From contig CAVPXS010000017.1 of NCBI GenBank assembly GCA_963709775.1, positions 186,001 through 250,000 on the forward strand: 64,000 nucleotides of DNA, given 5' to 3'. Numbering within the stretch: position 1 is the stretch's first letter; every line of letters starts with the position of its first letter. Origin of the DNA: Salinimicrobium sp963709775. GTDB taxonomy: Bacteria; Bacteroidota; Bacteroidia; Flavobacteriales; Flavobacteriaceae. Shown here in pieces: positions 1 to 8,400 of the stretch. The translations under genes and the position numbers were made by a program. The notes under the pieces were generated by a model. That model searched no databases. It worked only from the letters and a program-made list of their open reading frames with translations, and was not told where the DNA came from.

Positions 1-342
1 TCTTGAAGTCCCGGTAAAGGAAATTGCAACCTTCGTTTGTGGATATACGTAATTGTCCTTGAATTGCTTGACTTCTCTATAGCTTATCACTGGGTTTACC
101 TTCTCTCTTTCCCCGCCGTTCACCCTTATCTGGGAGTCATAACGTTGCAAATTAAAGGTATTGGTACCCATAGAAGCAAAATCGCTTGTAATGGTATTTT
201 CCAGTGCGGCCACAGCGCTTAGGATCCCTACAAGTGCAGTGATTCCTATAGCTATGATCATTACGGTAAGTACAGTTCTTAGTACCTGACTCTTAATGGA
301 AAAGAAGGCGATACGAACATTTTCTTTAAAAAGTGGAAACAT
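1..342 (-). CDS. ABC transporter permease, FtsX/MacB type (N-terminal part, runs off the window)
   Basis: Reading the minus strand from an ATG at 342 gives 114 open codons that leave the window without a stop. The protein starts MFPLFKENVRIAFFSIKSQ, followed by a single hydrophobic helix (residues about 20-45, VLTVMIIAIGITALVGIL) and then a soluble periplasmic start. This is the arrangement of the MacB periplasmic-core plus FtsX permease family, in which the first helix anchors a large extracytoplasmic domain and three more helices follow at the C-terminus. The rest is missing, so the substrate cannot be inferred. It is divergent from hisS, with about 125 bp between the two starts. Confidence 0.8.
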   Translation of the reverse strand, partial: MFPLFKENVRIAFFSIKSQVLRTVLTVMIIAIGITALVGILSAVAALENTITSDFASMGTNTFNLQRYDSQIRVNGGEREKVNPVISYREVKQFKDNYVYPQTKVAISFTGTSR

Positions 343-467
343 GCGAAGGTTTCAGTTTAAAGGTTAGACGCATTTCATTGGCTGTTGTTACACAAACTCT
401 GTCTAAATCCTCTCCCGGGGTTCTTTTTATTTTTCAGATATTTGTGCTTTAAAGAACAAGACTAAAA

Positions 468-1841
468 ATGGCGCAAAAACCTTCAATTCCCAAAGGTACC
501 CGGGACTTTTCCCCTTCCGAAGTAGCAAAACGTAATTTTATTATTCAATGCATAAGAGAGCAGTTCGAAAAATTCGGGTTCCAACCCATTGAAACTCCAA
601 GTTTTGAGAACAGTGAAACCCTAATGGGGAAGTACGGGGAAGAAGGTGACCGACTCATTTTTAAGATCCTTAATTCAGGAGATTTTTTAAGAAAGGTTGA
701 TGAGCAGGCCTATCAAGGTAAAGATAGCCTAAAGATCACCTCTTCGATTAGTGAGAAGGCTTTGAGATATGACCTTACTGTTCCTTTTGCGCGCTATGTT
801 GTCCAGCACAGGAATGAGATCGAGTTTCCTTTTAAGCGTTACCAGATCCAGCCGGTGTGGCGTGCAGACAGGCCTCAAAAAGGGCGTTTTAGAGAGTTCT
901 TTCAGTGTGATGCCGATGTTGTTGGAAGCGATAGCCTTTGGCAGGAAGTGGAGTTCGTGCAGTTGTATGATGCTGTCTTTACATCCCTAGGTTTGGAAGG
1001 GGTGACAATTAAAATGAACAACCGTAAGGTGCTTTCAGGGTTTGCCGAGGTCATTGGAGAGTCCGATAAGCTTATAGATTTCACTGTAGCCCTTGATAAG
1101 CTTGATAAAATAGGCGAAGAAGGTGTTGAAAAGGAAATGGGGGAGAAGGGGATTTCTTCGGAAGCAATCCAAAAGATCCGGAAGGTTTTTGGCCTTAAAG
1201 GAACTTTTTCTGAAAAAATAGAGGTCTTGAAAGGCATTTTAGCAACTTCTGAAATTGGAACAAAAGGAATCGAGGAGCTGGAATTCATCAACAGTGCCAT
1301 ACAGGAATTAGGACTTTCTACTGCAAATCTTGATCTTGACGTGACTCTTGCCCGCGGACTTAACTACTATACAGGAGCCATTTTTGAAGTCTCAGCGCCC
1401 GAAGGTGTGGCAATGGGTTCTATTGGCGGCGGCGGTCGCTACGACGATCTTACAGGCATCTTTGGAATGAGCGGCGTTAGCGGAGTGGGTATTTCTTTTG
1501 GTCTTGATCGTATCTACCTGGTACTGGAAGAGCTCAACCTCTTTCCCGAGACTGTGGCACGAAATATTAAGGCGTTATTCATAAACTTCGGAAATAAAGA
1601 AAGCCTGTACTGTCTTAAAGCGGTAAAGGAGTTGCGTTCTGCCGGAGTTGCTGCCGAACTTTATCCTGAAGAGGCCAAAATGAAAAAGCAAATGAACCAC
1701 GCCAACAAAAGAGATATTCCTTTTGTAATACTGGCCGGGGCTGAAGAAATAGAAAATAAAAAGTTTACCTTAAAGAATATGAAGAGCGGGGAACAACAGG
1801 CTGTTTCGCTTGAAAATTTGATCTCGATACTAGAAAAATAG
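468..1841 (+). CDS. hisS: Histidyl-tRNA synthetase
   Basis: Class II aminoacyl-tRNA synthetase that charges tRNA-His in the cytoplasm. The 457 residues match the usual bacterial length. Visible signatures are the N-terminal PKGTRDF, the class II motif 2 region (WRADRPQKGRFREFFQCDAD, residues 131-150), the histidine-specific LARGLNYYTG near residue 300 and motif 3 (GVGISFGLDRIY) near residue 345. The C-terminal part is an anticodon-binding domain. The ATG at 468 gives the conserved start. It stands alone, divergent from the ABC permease and convergent with the flavodoxin-like gene. Confidence 0.97.
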   Translation: MAQKPSIPKGTRDFSPSEVAKRNFIIQCIREQFEKFGFQPIETPSFENSETLMGKYGEEGDRLIFKILNSGDFLRKVDEQAYQGKDSLKITSSISEKALRYDLTVPFARYVVQHRNEIEFPFKRYQIQPVWRADRPQKGRFREFFQCDADVVGSDSLWQEVEFVQLYDAVFTSLGLEGVTIKMNNRKVLSGFAEVIGESDKLIDFTVALDKLDKIGEEGVEKEMGEKGISSEAIQKIRKVFGLKGTFSEKIEVLKGILATSEIGTKGIEELEFINSAIQELGLSTANLDLDVTLARGLNYYTGAIFEVSAPEGVAMGSIGGGGRYDDLTGIFGMSGVSGVGISFGLDRIYLVLEELNLFPETVARNIKALFINFGNKESLYCLKAVKELRSAGVAAELYPEEAKMKKQMNHANKRDIPFVILAGAEEIENKKFTLKNMKSGEQQAVSLENLISILEK

Positions 1842-1903
1842 TCTGGACCGCTGGATTGGGTTTAAATTCTTGTCAGCTTTTCCTTCAGGATGATTTGTTA
1901 AGA

Positions 1904-2470
1904 TCAGACTGCTGCCTCCTGTAAGGAATTGGACCTGTTTTTATTTTCAAGGCTCTTGATGTTGTCAGCGAATGCTCTAACTCGTTCCCAATTCGTGTAT
2001 TCTATAGGTTTTTCTGTTTTGGTTGGGCCGTTGGTGAATTTCATGATGGCCTTGATCATTAATCTATCAAAAAACCTGTACTTTTTATAATCGAGACTTC
2101 CGGCGAAAACACCTGTAAGATCAGGTTTCCAGTCAATGGATTTCATGAATTTAATGAGGTATGGATTGGTTTCAGGAAGATTTTTGTCAGCCTTTCGCGC
2201 AACAAGATTTACCGAAAAGAAAGCGCTGTTGATTTTTTCAAGGTCTTGCCGATTTTCTTTTATAAATCTTTCGACGACTTCATTGTGTTTCCCGTACCGT
2301 ATGCTGGCGCCAATGATAATGGTGTGATAACTGGAAATTTCTTGGTAAAATTCATCAAGGGAATAAAGGTGGATTTTTGAATGCGGTTGTTCAAGGTGGT
2401 TAACCAAATATTCACAAATTTTTTTGGTCTGCCCATCTACTGTCGAGTATAAAATGGCAATAGGTTTCAT
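1904..2470 (-). CDS. hemG: Flavodoxin-fold protein, HemG-like protoporphyrinogen IX dehydrogenase
   Basis: The protein (188 aa) has a flavodoxin fold. The FMN phosphate loop YSTVDGQT is at residues 8-15, followed by a second flavin contact region around IIGASIRYGKHN (about 52-63). Size and motifs fit menaquinone-dependent protoporphyrinogen oxidase HemG, which oxidises protoporphyrinogen IX in heme synthesis at the membrane. No other heme gene lies nearby, so the assignment rests on the protein alone. A general flavodoxin-domain oxidoreductase is the alternative. It is convergent with hisS, and the 277 bp upstream show no gene. Confidence 0.75.
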   Translation of the reverse strand: MKPIAILYSTVDGQTKKICEYLVNHLEQPHSKIHLYSLDEFYQEISSYHTIIIGASIRYGKHNEVVERFIKENRQDLEKINSAFFSVNLVARKADKNLPETNPYLIKFMKSIDWKPDLTGVFAGSLDYKKYRFFDRLMIKAIMKFTNGPTKTEKPIEYTNWERVRAFADNIKSLENKNRSNSLQEAAV

Positions 2471-2747
2471 AATCTTAATTAAAGCCGGGAAAGAATTTCC
2501 ATTAATTTTTTAAGACCAACTTGTCGTAAAAATGAGGGTTATGCGGTTGCTTAACATTCCTTATTTACGGCCTTTTAAAGGTACGAAATGCATCAAAATA
2601 ATTTTCAGGAAAATAGAAAAATTGTATGTGTGGACACATTCTTGAATAGCAGAATTTTTTCCTTAAGCTGCCTTTTCTGACGGGCAATAAAAAAGCTTGG
2701 TGAATTTTAAAGTTTTGTTAAATTAGTGGTTCTAACCATTGACCACT

Positions 2748-3380
2748 ATGAAAACTTTTCCATTATTAGCCCTTTTTCTCGGATTTGGGATTACCCTCTC
2801 TGCTCAAACCCGTGCAATAACCGATACAGGCCAGGAGGTTGTTCTTTACAGTAATGGCACCTATGCATATATAAATGCCGAAGATGCCGCTGCTGTTGAT
2901 ATACCCACCAGTTCTAAAACCTTTACCAAAACCGAAAATGCCTCATTTCTTTTGAAAAGTAAGAAAGTAAATGTAGGTTTTTGGCTGGATCCAAAGCTGT
3001 GGTCATTTGGTGAATCAAAGGAAAATCCAGATGCCGAATATGAAGTGGTACTCAAGGGAGAAGACCTTTACGGAGTGATCATTACTGAAAAGATTGAAGT
3101 ACCTCTCGAAACTCTCAAAAATGTGGCCATTGAAAATGCACGCCAAATCGCTCCCGATATTAAGGTGAAAGAGCAGGAGTATCGCATGGTAAATGGGGAG
3201 AAAGTGCTTTATCTTAGACTTGATGGTACTATGGACGGAATGAAAATTTCCTATTCCGGTTATTTTTACTCCAATTCTACAGGCACCGTTCAGTTTATCA
3301 CTTTTACTTCACAGAATTTGGTGGAAGAATATCGTGAGGTAAGTCAGCAGTTAATAAATGGGCTCGTAAAACTTAGCTAG
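2748..3380 (+). CDS. Secreted protein of unknown function
   Basis: The 210-residue protein begins with a signal peptide (MKTFPLLALFLGFGITLSAQ) with a probable cleavage site at SAQ-T. The ATG at 2748 was chosen because an upstream in-frame TTG at 2739 only adds three residues and spoils the signal peptide. The mature N-terminus, RAITDTGQEVVLYSNGTYAY, resembles the short motif found in Bacteroidota envelope proteins in which an output or parameter string precedes a beta-rich domain. No catalytic motif is visible, and a periplasmic or surface location is the only inference. It is monocistronic and convergent with the broken aldo/keto reductase. Confidence 0.8.
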   Translation: MKTFPLLALFLGFGITLSAQTRAITDTGQEVVLYSNGTYAYINAEDAAAVDIPTSSKTFTKTENASFLLKSKKVNVGFWLDPKLWSFGESKENPDAEYEVVLKGEDLYGVIITEKIEVPLETLKNVAIENARQIAPDIKVKEQEYRMVNGEKVLYLRLDGTMDGMKISYSGYFYSNSTGTVQFITFTSQNLVEEYREVSQQLINGLVKLS

Positions 3381-3409
3381 ATTCAAGTTTACAAACAGTT
3401 CTGATTCGT

Positions 3410-4346
3410 CTATTCACTGAGACTTTCCATTTCCTGGGGGGATAATTTCATATTAACTGCTTCCTCAAAAGCATCCAGGTGACTTTCCTTGGTCGCACTC
3501 GCAATGGGTGCGGTTACTGCCGGTTGCTGCATTAGCCATCGCAAGGCTACAGCAGCATTTGAAACCTGGTGGGCTTTAGAAATTTCATCAAGGGTTTTTA
3601 ATTTATTCAACCCTTTTTCGTTGAAATATTTCTTGACCATTTCTTCCCGGGCACCTTCCAAATCCTCTTTCTTGCGATATTTCCCTGTGAGAAAACCACT
3701 GGCTAAAGAAAAATAGGTAATCACTGCAAGATTATTTTCTTCGGCGAGGGGTTTATAATTGCCCTTCAAATTTGTCCTTTTCAACAAGATTGTATTCAGG
3801 CTGAATTACCTCATATTTTGGCAGATCATTTTGATTTGCTGCTTTTAAAGAAGCTGAAATCCTTTCCGGAGACAAGTTGGAAGCTCCAATGTGACCCACT
3901 TTACCTTGTTTGATGAGCTGCTCATATGCCTCCAGGGTTTCTTCTACGGGTGTGTTTTCATTATCCCAGTGAGTGAAATATAAGTCGATATGATCTGTTT
4001 GCAGGCGCCGCAGGGAATCTTCGGCAGCTTTTAAAATATAATTTTTTGAAATATCTCTTCCTTCTTTTCCCGGATTGGAACCGACTTTGGTTGCAAGAAA
4101 GATTTCGTCCCTGTTGCCCCTTTCTTTCAACCATTTTCCAATGATGGTTTCGCTTTCTCCGCCGTGGTTGCCGGGAGCCCAATGAGAGTAAGAATCGGCG
4201 GTATCTATGGAGGTGAATCCTTTTTCAAAGATCTTGTCCAGCATCCTGAAGGATTCTTTTTCATCGAGGGTCCAGCCAAAGACGTTCCCTCCAAAGACTA
4301 TGGGAGCGATTTCGAGACCGGTAGATCCAAGAGGTTTTTTTTGCAT
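3410..4346 (-). pseudogene. Aldo/keto reductase, interrupted by one frameshift
   Basis: Two overlapping reading frames together make one NADPH-dependent aldo/keto reductase of about 310 residues. The first frame (ATG at 4346 to a stop at 3753) holds the TIM-barrel start GSTGLEIAPIVFGGNVFGW, the catalytic Asp/Tyr segment DTADSYSHW, the Lys segment FLATKVGSNPG and the His segment YFTHWDNENTP. The second frame (to 3410) carries NYKPLAEENNLAVITYFSLA and the C-terminal helices. The frames join near 3761-3764, where GAAGGGCAATTATAAA reads correctly if one base is removed. The palindrome at 4421 is about 75 bp upstream of the ATG. The break may be a true inactivation or a sequencing error. Confidence 0.85.
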
Positions 4347-4420
4347 ATCAACAGATTTTTAATTTTTTAAATGATTACAGGAAATGAAGCTATGATGAAT
4401 TGGTAGAAGAAACATTTCAG

Positions 4421-4433
4421 AAAATGGCATTTT
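4421..4433. repeat. Palindrome AAAATGNCATTTT, copy 1
   Basis: Exact copy (centre G) of the dispersed palindrome, followed by TGA as in the extended form. It lies 26 bp beyond the stop of the 4460-4867 gene and 75 bp upstream of the aldo/keto reductase start, both read on the minus strand. A dyad with a one-base centre cannot fold as an RNA hairpin, so a DNA-level role is more likely. Confidence 0.7.
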
Positions 4434-4459
4434 TGAAGATGCCTTCCGGAAGTTGTTAA

Positions 4460-4867
4460 TTATTTACCCGACCCAGAACTTCTTTGGGGATTGGATCTTT
4501 TAGCTTCCTCTTCAAGTAATCGTATATACCTGTCAAACTGCGGTTGGGTAAGAATATCCCGGATTTCCCGGGTTTCTAATATTTTGAGGTCTTTTAGTCT
4601 ATTGAGTTTTTCTTCTTCATCAGGAATGTTTGCATTAAATACCTCTTCCCGTTTTATATCAAACTCCACAAACTTTTTTTGCAAAAGTAAGGCTTGCTTT
4701 GCTGTCAGGGAAAGTTCATCATCCCACTTATCAACTCTATCCTTTGCCGCTATTTCCATTTCTTCATGGGGTTTGTTCTGCGTTATATCCTGAGCGGACC
4801 CCAGTGTTGTAAAAAGGAAAGTAAAAGTTAAGCCTAATATTAACTGCATTGTTTTTATGTTCTTCAT
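4460..4867 (-). CDS. Small secreted helical protein, unknown function
   Basis: The protein (135 aa) has a clear signal peptide ending near LGSAQ. The mature part is highly charged and helical, with segments such as LTAKQALLLQKKFVEFDIKR and EEKLNRLKDLKILETREIRD. This layout (short, periplasmic, leucine/lysine-rich helices, a glutamine/serine tail) is that of Bacteroidota relatives of Spy/CpxP-like periplasmic proteins, but no LTxxQ-type signature is strict enough to name it. It stands alone between the broken aldo/keto reductase and a broken lipoprotein. The ATG at 4867 is the only good start. Confidence 0.7.
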   Translation of the reverse strand: MKNIKTMQLILGLTFTFLFTTLGSAQDITQNKPHEEMEIAAKDRVDKWDDELSLTAKQALLLQKKFVEFDIKREEVFNANIPDEEEKLNRLKDLKILETREIRDILTQPQFDRYIRLLEEEAKRSNPQRSSGSGK

Positions 4868-4962
4868 GATAATTATTTTTGGGTTTGGGAAATTATTATT
4901 TTAAATCGCTCCGGGTGGTTAAACTTCTTCCATCGCACGAAACTTTTTATTCACTTTGTTTT

Positions 4963-5413
4963 CTATTCCAGGTATTTTTTCTCCCGAATGATCACCGAAT
5001 CCAGTGCTTCCTTTAGATAAGTAAGCGCCAAATCCTTTTGCTCTTCGGAATTTTTATTTGTTTCTCCGTTTTTAAGGTCTGTTGCAATGTCAAAACTCTT
5101 GGAGGTCCAGTTGATTTCCTGCTGGTCATCAATTTCGCTCAATTGACTGGTGGTCTTGTTTAAGAGCTGCATTAACTCCTCTACAAACCCGTCTTTTTTC
5201 ACATTTAGTTTTTCAACTTCGGCCCTTATGTCCTCAAGTTCATGGATTTTTCCTTTCATATTTTCAATTGAATTGAAATTAATCGGTATTCTCAACACGC
5301 TGGGTTTCCGTTCCTTCAGTATTTTCCCCGGGATCAACTTCTGTTTCGTCCCCGCATGAGTAGAGAGCAACGAGTATCCCTGCAAATGCTAACATCAATA
5401 AATTCTTTTTCAT
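4963..5413 (-). pseudogene. Small lipoprotein, interrupted by one frameshift
   Basis: The ATG at 5413 opens a lipoprotein signal peptide (MKKNLLMLAFAGILVALYSC, lipobox ending at Cys20) followed by an acidic linker, and stops at 5279. An overlapping frame continues to 4963 with NFNSIENMKGKIHELEDIRA and a coiled-coil-like helical C-terminus of about 100 residues. Removing one T from GATTAAT near 5280 fuses them into one lipoprotein of about 150 residues. The reading starting MQGYSLLSTHAG in the second frame is the out-of-frame translation of the signal-peptide region and is not a real N-terminus. No function is recognised. It sits next to another small helical secreted protein gene. Confidence 0.65.
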
Positions 5414-5694
5414 TATTCCCGTTTAATATTCCTTCAGAAGAAACCTGCTTCTGAAGAATTTATTAATCTGAAAATTTACTAATGTGGTGTTATCCGTACT
5501 TTTCAGAAAAGACAAATTCTTCAGTAAATCCTGGTTTCGCCGGAGAAGATGTCCGCATATTTTAAATTTAACCTATACATTAGGCTATAACAAGAAGTTT
5601 AAGAAAGAATTAGGTGGATAATAATATAAGGTTAACAGGGAGAGTGGGTTACTAGGGCAATCAAAACAGGCAAAGGAAGAGAGGTTGTACCTGA
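5414..5694. other. Intergenic region with a leader hairpin
   Basis: No gene is seen. At 5432-5456 there is a perfect 9-bp inverted repeat (CTTCAGAAG / CTTCTGAAG, loop of 7), which would form a hairpin in the leader of the lipoprotein mRNA about 20 bases upstream of its ATG. The remainder is AT-rich and unremarkable. Confidence 0.5.
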
Positions 5695-5727
5695 AATAAA
5701 AAAGCCGGAAAAAATTTCCGGCTTTTG
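5695..5727 (-). terminator. Intrinsic terminator of the tRNA-Met transcript
   Basis: On the minus strand AGCCGGAAA and TTTCCGGCT form a 9-bp stem followed by a run of T. It begins a few bases after the tRNA 3' end. Confidence 0.85.
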
Positions 5728-5730
5728 TTG

Positions 5731-5804
5731 TAGCGAGAACGAGATTTGAACTCGTGACCTCCGGGTTATGAATCCGACGCTCTAACCAACTGAGCTACCT
5801 CGCC
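5731..5804 (-). tRNA. tRNA-Met (anticodon CAT)
   Basis: The minus strand reads GGCGAGG at the acceptor stem, TAGCTCAGTTGGTTAGAGC for the D arm, TTCATAA as the anticodon loop (CAT at positions 34-36), AGGTC as variable loop and a canonical T arm with TTCAAAT. The 3' acceptor strand TCTCGCT pairs with the 5' strand (with G-T at both ends), and the discriminator is A. CCA is not encoded. The A31-C39 apposition beside the loop also occurs in other bacterial elongator Met tRNAs. The acceptor stem is fully paired at position 1, which points to elongator rather than initiator tRNA. Confidence 0.95.
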
Positions 5805-5971
5805 ATTCACTAAAATTTACAGGACCTGTAAGGGTTATGCTTCCTTTTAGCGGGTGCAAATATAAAAACAATTTGGGTTGCCGCAAACTATCTTTTCGGA
5901 ATTATTTAAAATGATTTCTTTTTAGGTTTATAATTAATATTTATATTGCCCGAAACTAACAATTTCGAAGA

Positions 5972-6358
5972 ATGGACGATAAGATAAAGTATGAAATGGA
6001 GTTTCCAATCCAGGCTTCCCCTTCTTTACTCTACAATTATATTGCAACCCCCTCGGGTTTAAGTGAATGGTATGCAGACAATGTAAATTCACGTGGTGAA
6101 TTATTTACTTTTATATGGAACGGCAGTGAAGAAAAAGCAAAGTTACTCAGTAAAAAATCTGGGGAAAGAGTGAAATTTCGCTGGCTGGCCGATGAGGATA
6201 CCCAGTTTTTTTTCGAAATACGTATTCAGGTAGATGAGATCACCAAAGATGTCTCTATTATGATAACCGATTTTGCTGAAGAAGACGAGATAGAAGAAGG
6301 AAAAATGTTGTGGGAAAATATGATCTCAGACCTGAAACAAGTACTGGGTTCAGTTTAA
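5972..6358 (+). CDS. START-like (SRPBCC) domain protein
   Basis: The protein (128 aa) is a single helix-grip START-like domain: an N-terminal strand (KIKYEMEFPIQASPSLLYNY), the GLSEWYADNV helix-turn that lines the pocket in the AHSA1/START superfamily, and a long C-terminal helix (LWENMISDLKQVLGSV). A Bacteroidota-specific START-like family with this length is well known, but its ligand is not. It has no signal peptide, so it is cytoplasmic. It is monocistronic and followed directly by a hairpin with a T-run. Confidence 0.85.
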   Translation: MDDKIKYEMEFPIQASPSLLYNYIATPSGLSEWYADNVNSRGELFTFIWNGSEEKAKLLSKKSGERVKFRWLADEDTQFFFEIRIQVDEITKDVSIMITDFAEEDEIEEGKMLWENMISDLKQVLGSV

Positions 6359-6375
6359 AAATCCTTTATAAAATA

Positions 6376-6383
6376 GTACATTT
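6376..6383 (+). promoter_or_regulatory. Probable -7 promoter box TACATTTG
   Basis: Exact TAnnTTTG box of the Bacteroidota housekeeping promoter, 25 bp before the aminotransferase ATG. No convincing -33 TTG is visible. A start about 6-7 bases downstream would place the hairpin at 6385-6400 at the very 5' end of the mRNA. Confidence 0.45.
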
Positions 6384-6384
6384 G

Positions 6385-6407
6385 CCCGTTTTTAAACGGG
6401 TTTTTTT
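6385..6407 (+). terminator. Hairpin plus T-run directly abutting the next ATG
   Basis: CCCGTTT / AAACGGG is followed by seven T, and the next base begins the ATG of the aminotransferase. It has the shape of an intrinsic terminator for the START-like gene. It also occupies the whole possible ribosome-binding region of the next gene. Confidence 0.7.
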
Positions 6408-7254
6408 ATGACTAATGTTAACGGACAATTGTTCGAAAAAGATGAGGCTTCCCTTTCAATAGCAAACCGCGGTTTCGCCTATGGTGATGCAGTTTTTGAA
6501 ACCATAAGGGTAATTAATGGCAGGATCATTTTCTGGGAGGATCACTACTTCAGGTTAATGGCTTCCATGCGCATCATGAGAATGGAAATTCCGCTAACTT
6601 TTTCTCCGGAATTTCTTGAAGCCGAAATTCTGCAAATTGTTCGGGAAAATGACCTTTTTGACAGTCAGGCTCGTGTAAAGTTTATTGTTTCGCGTAAACC
6701 GGGAGGCTTGTATACGCCCGAAACTAATGAAATAGACTATTTAATTACTTCTGAAGCCTTGGCAGATGCTTTCTACCTGTTCAAGGATGACTTTTATGAA
6801 GTGGAACTCTTCAAAGATCATTATGTCACAGCAGGTCTGCTTTCAACCTTAAAGACCAATAACCGCGCAGTGAATGTACTGGCAGGGATTTATGCAAAGG
6901 AAAATGACTATGACAATTGTTTGTTGCTTAACGAACAAAAAAATGTGGTTGAGGCCCTTAACGGCAATCTTTTCCTGGTGGTTGATAATGTGATAAAAAC
7001 TCCGCCTCTTAAAGATGGCTGCTTAAAAGGAATCACTCGTGGTAAGATATTAGAGATCGTAAAGAAAATGCCCGAGTACAAAATAGAGGAGGCCTCAATC
7101 TCTCCTTTTGAATTACAAAAGGCAGATGAGATGTTCATTAGTAATGTTGTCATGGGAATACAGCCGGTGAAAAAATACCGGAAAAAAGAATTTACAGTCA
7201 GAAGTTGCAAAAACACTGCTGGGCAGGCTTAATACTTTGGCAAGGCTGAGTTAA
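6408..7254 (+). CDS. Class IV aminotransferase (PabC/IlvE/D-amino acid type), 3' frameshift
   Basis: PLP-dependent fold type IV enzyme. The start VNGQLFEKDEASLSIANRGF-AYGDAVFETIRV is the family signature, TNNRAVNVLAG contains the region near the PLP lysine, and VVEALNGNLFLVVDNVIKTP and LKGITRGKILEI are the cofactor and substrate loops. It could be aminodeoxychorismate lyase (folate) or a branched-chain/D-amino acid aminotransferase, and the sequence does not decide. The uninterrupted frame ends at 7232 with an unnatural tail. Dropping one G near 7196 restores SEVAKTLLGRLNTLARLS and a stop at 7254, which overlaps the end of yqgE by 4 bp. There is no room for a Shine-Dalgarno before the ATG. 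Confidence 0.88.
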
Positions 7255-7811
7255 TTGTAAGAAGGATTTTCGGGAGCGTTTGACCAAATGACATAGTTGC
7301 CTCCCAATTGCATCATTTTATCTTTCCAGAAGGTTCTTGGCTTCCGGTTCAAAATGTCTTTATGGTCGTGATTTTCGGCCACTATCCAGGAGTGAGCGTG
7401 TAGTTCTTCATTAAGTTGGTCAAATTCCCAACCCGAATATCCGAGGAAGAACTTGATCTCGTTCTCGCTGATTAGATCTTCTTTTATAAGTCCTTTCACG
7501 GCTTCAAAATTTCCACCCCAATAAATACCGCTGGCTATCTCAATACTGTCGGGAATGAGATCCGGAATTTTATGAATGAAGTAAAGATTATCCTGTTCTA
7601 CAGGTCCGCCATTGTAAACCTTAAAATTTCGTGAAATGTCTGGCAGGAGATCTTTAAGGGTAAAATCAAGCTGCTTATTAAGAATAAACCCTACAGAGCC
7701 ATTCTCGGTATGATCTGCGATGAGCACAACCGATCTGTTAAAGGAAAGATCCCCGGTGATGGCAGGCTCCGCAATGAGAAGTAGTCCTTTTGCAGGTTTA
7801 AGTGTAGTCAT
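7251..7811 (-). CDS. YqgE/AlgH family protein (DUF179)
   Basis: The protein (186 aa) matches the YqgE/AlgH family in length and signatures. The N-terminus is KGLLLIAEPAITGDLSFNRS, NGSVGFILNKQ follows at about residues 38-48, and the central YNGGPVEQDNLYFIHK and the C-terminal GYSGWEFDQLNEEL are conserved in the family. The cellular role is not established beyond a single-domain cytoplasmic protein, despite the historical AlgH link to alginate regulation. It is convergent with the aminotransferase and upstream of the HU gene on the same strand, but a terminator separates them. Confidence 0.93.
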   Translation of the reverse strand: MTTLKPAKGLLLIAEPAITGDLSFNRSVVLIADHTENGSVGFILNKQLDFTLKDLLPDISRNFKVYNGGPVEQDNLYFIHKIPDLIPDSIEIASGIYWGGNFEAVKGLIKEDLISENEIKFFLGYSGWEFDQLNEELHAHSWIVAENHDHKDILNRKPRTFWKDKMMQLGGNYVIWSNAPENPSYN

Positions 7812-7891
7812 TTGTCAATAGTTTCTCCAATCTATTAATTAAATTTATAAAAATAATGTTCAGCTTCAAATGAAGGGATAAAATATTTAAC

Positions 7892-7919
7892 AAAAAAACT
7901 CTCCCGGAGGGGAGAGTTT
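7892..7919 (-). terminator. Intrinsic terminator after the HU gene
   Basis: On the minus strand ACTCTCC and GGAGAGT pair around a short loop, followed by seven T. It begins 25 bp beyond the HU stop codon. Confidence 0.85.
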
Positions 7920-7944
7920 AGTATTTTGTTAGCATTTGTGAGAA

Positions 7945-8217
7945 TTAGTTCACAGCTTTCTGAAGATCTGCACCAGCTTTGAATTTTACTACATTCTTAG
8001 CGCCGATCTTGATAGTTTTTCCTGTTTGTGGATTTCTTCCTTCTCTTGCAGCTCTTTTAGAAACTGACCAGGATCCAAATCCTACTAGAGAAACGCGATC
8101 TCCTTTCTTAAGTGACTTTTCTACATTTTCAAGAAAAGACTCAAGAGCTTTTTTTGCAGCTGCTTTGGAAATTCCGGCGTTTTCAGCCATTGCATCGATT
8201 AAATCTGTTTTGTTCAT
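7945..8217 (-). CDS. hup: HU-family DNA-binding protein
   Basis: Nucleoid-associated HU protein of 90 residues, which forms dimers that bend DNA. The N-terminal helices (MNKTDLIDAMAENAGISKAA) and the arm signature GFGSWSVSKRAAREGRNPQ-TGK are canonical. The ATG at 8217 is chosen. An upstream in-frame start at 8250 would add MFNQQLLKTQI, which no HU protein has and which reads as leader sequence. It is monocistronic with its own terminator and a 180-bp upstream region. Confidence 0.96.
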   Translation of the reverse strand: MNKTDLIDAMAENAGISKAAAKKALESFLENVEKSLKKGDRVSLVGFGSWSVSKRAAREGRNPQTGKTIKIGAKNVVKFKAGADLQKAVN

Positions 8218-8400
8218 AATTTGAGTTTTTAATAGTTGTTGGTTAAACATTTAATAATTTGCTCTACAAATTTATATGGAAAACTTTCCCATGCAAGTAA
8301 TATCAAGGGAAAAGCCGCATATTGTTAATAACTTCGGTAAATTGTTAATAACCTTTGTTGATTTTTTCGGAAATACGCTAATATCAGCATTCATAAGGCC

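Noticed and set aside
37..222. Open frame opposite the ABC permease
   Set aside because: It is a shadow of the permease coding strand, which has the family's features.
5432..5456. Hairpin at 5432 considered as a terminator
   Set aside because: It lies upstream of the lipoprotein gene on its own strand and has no T-run, so it was kept only as a leader structure.
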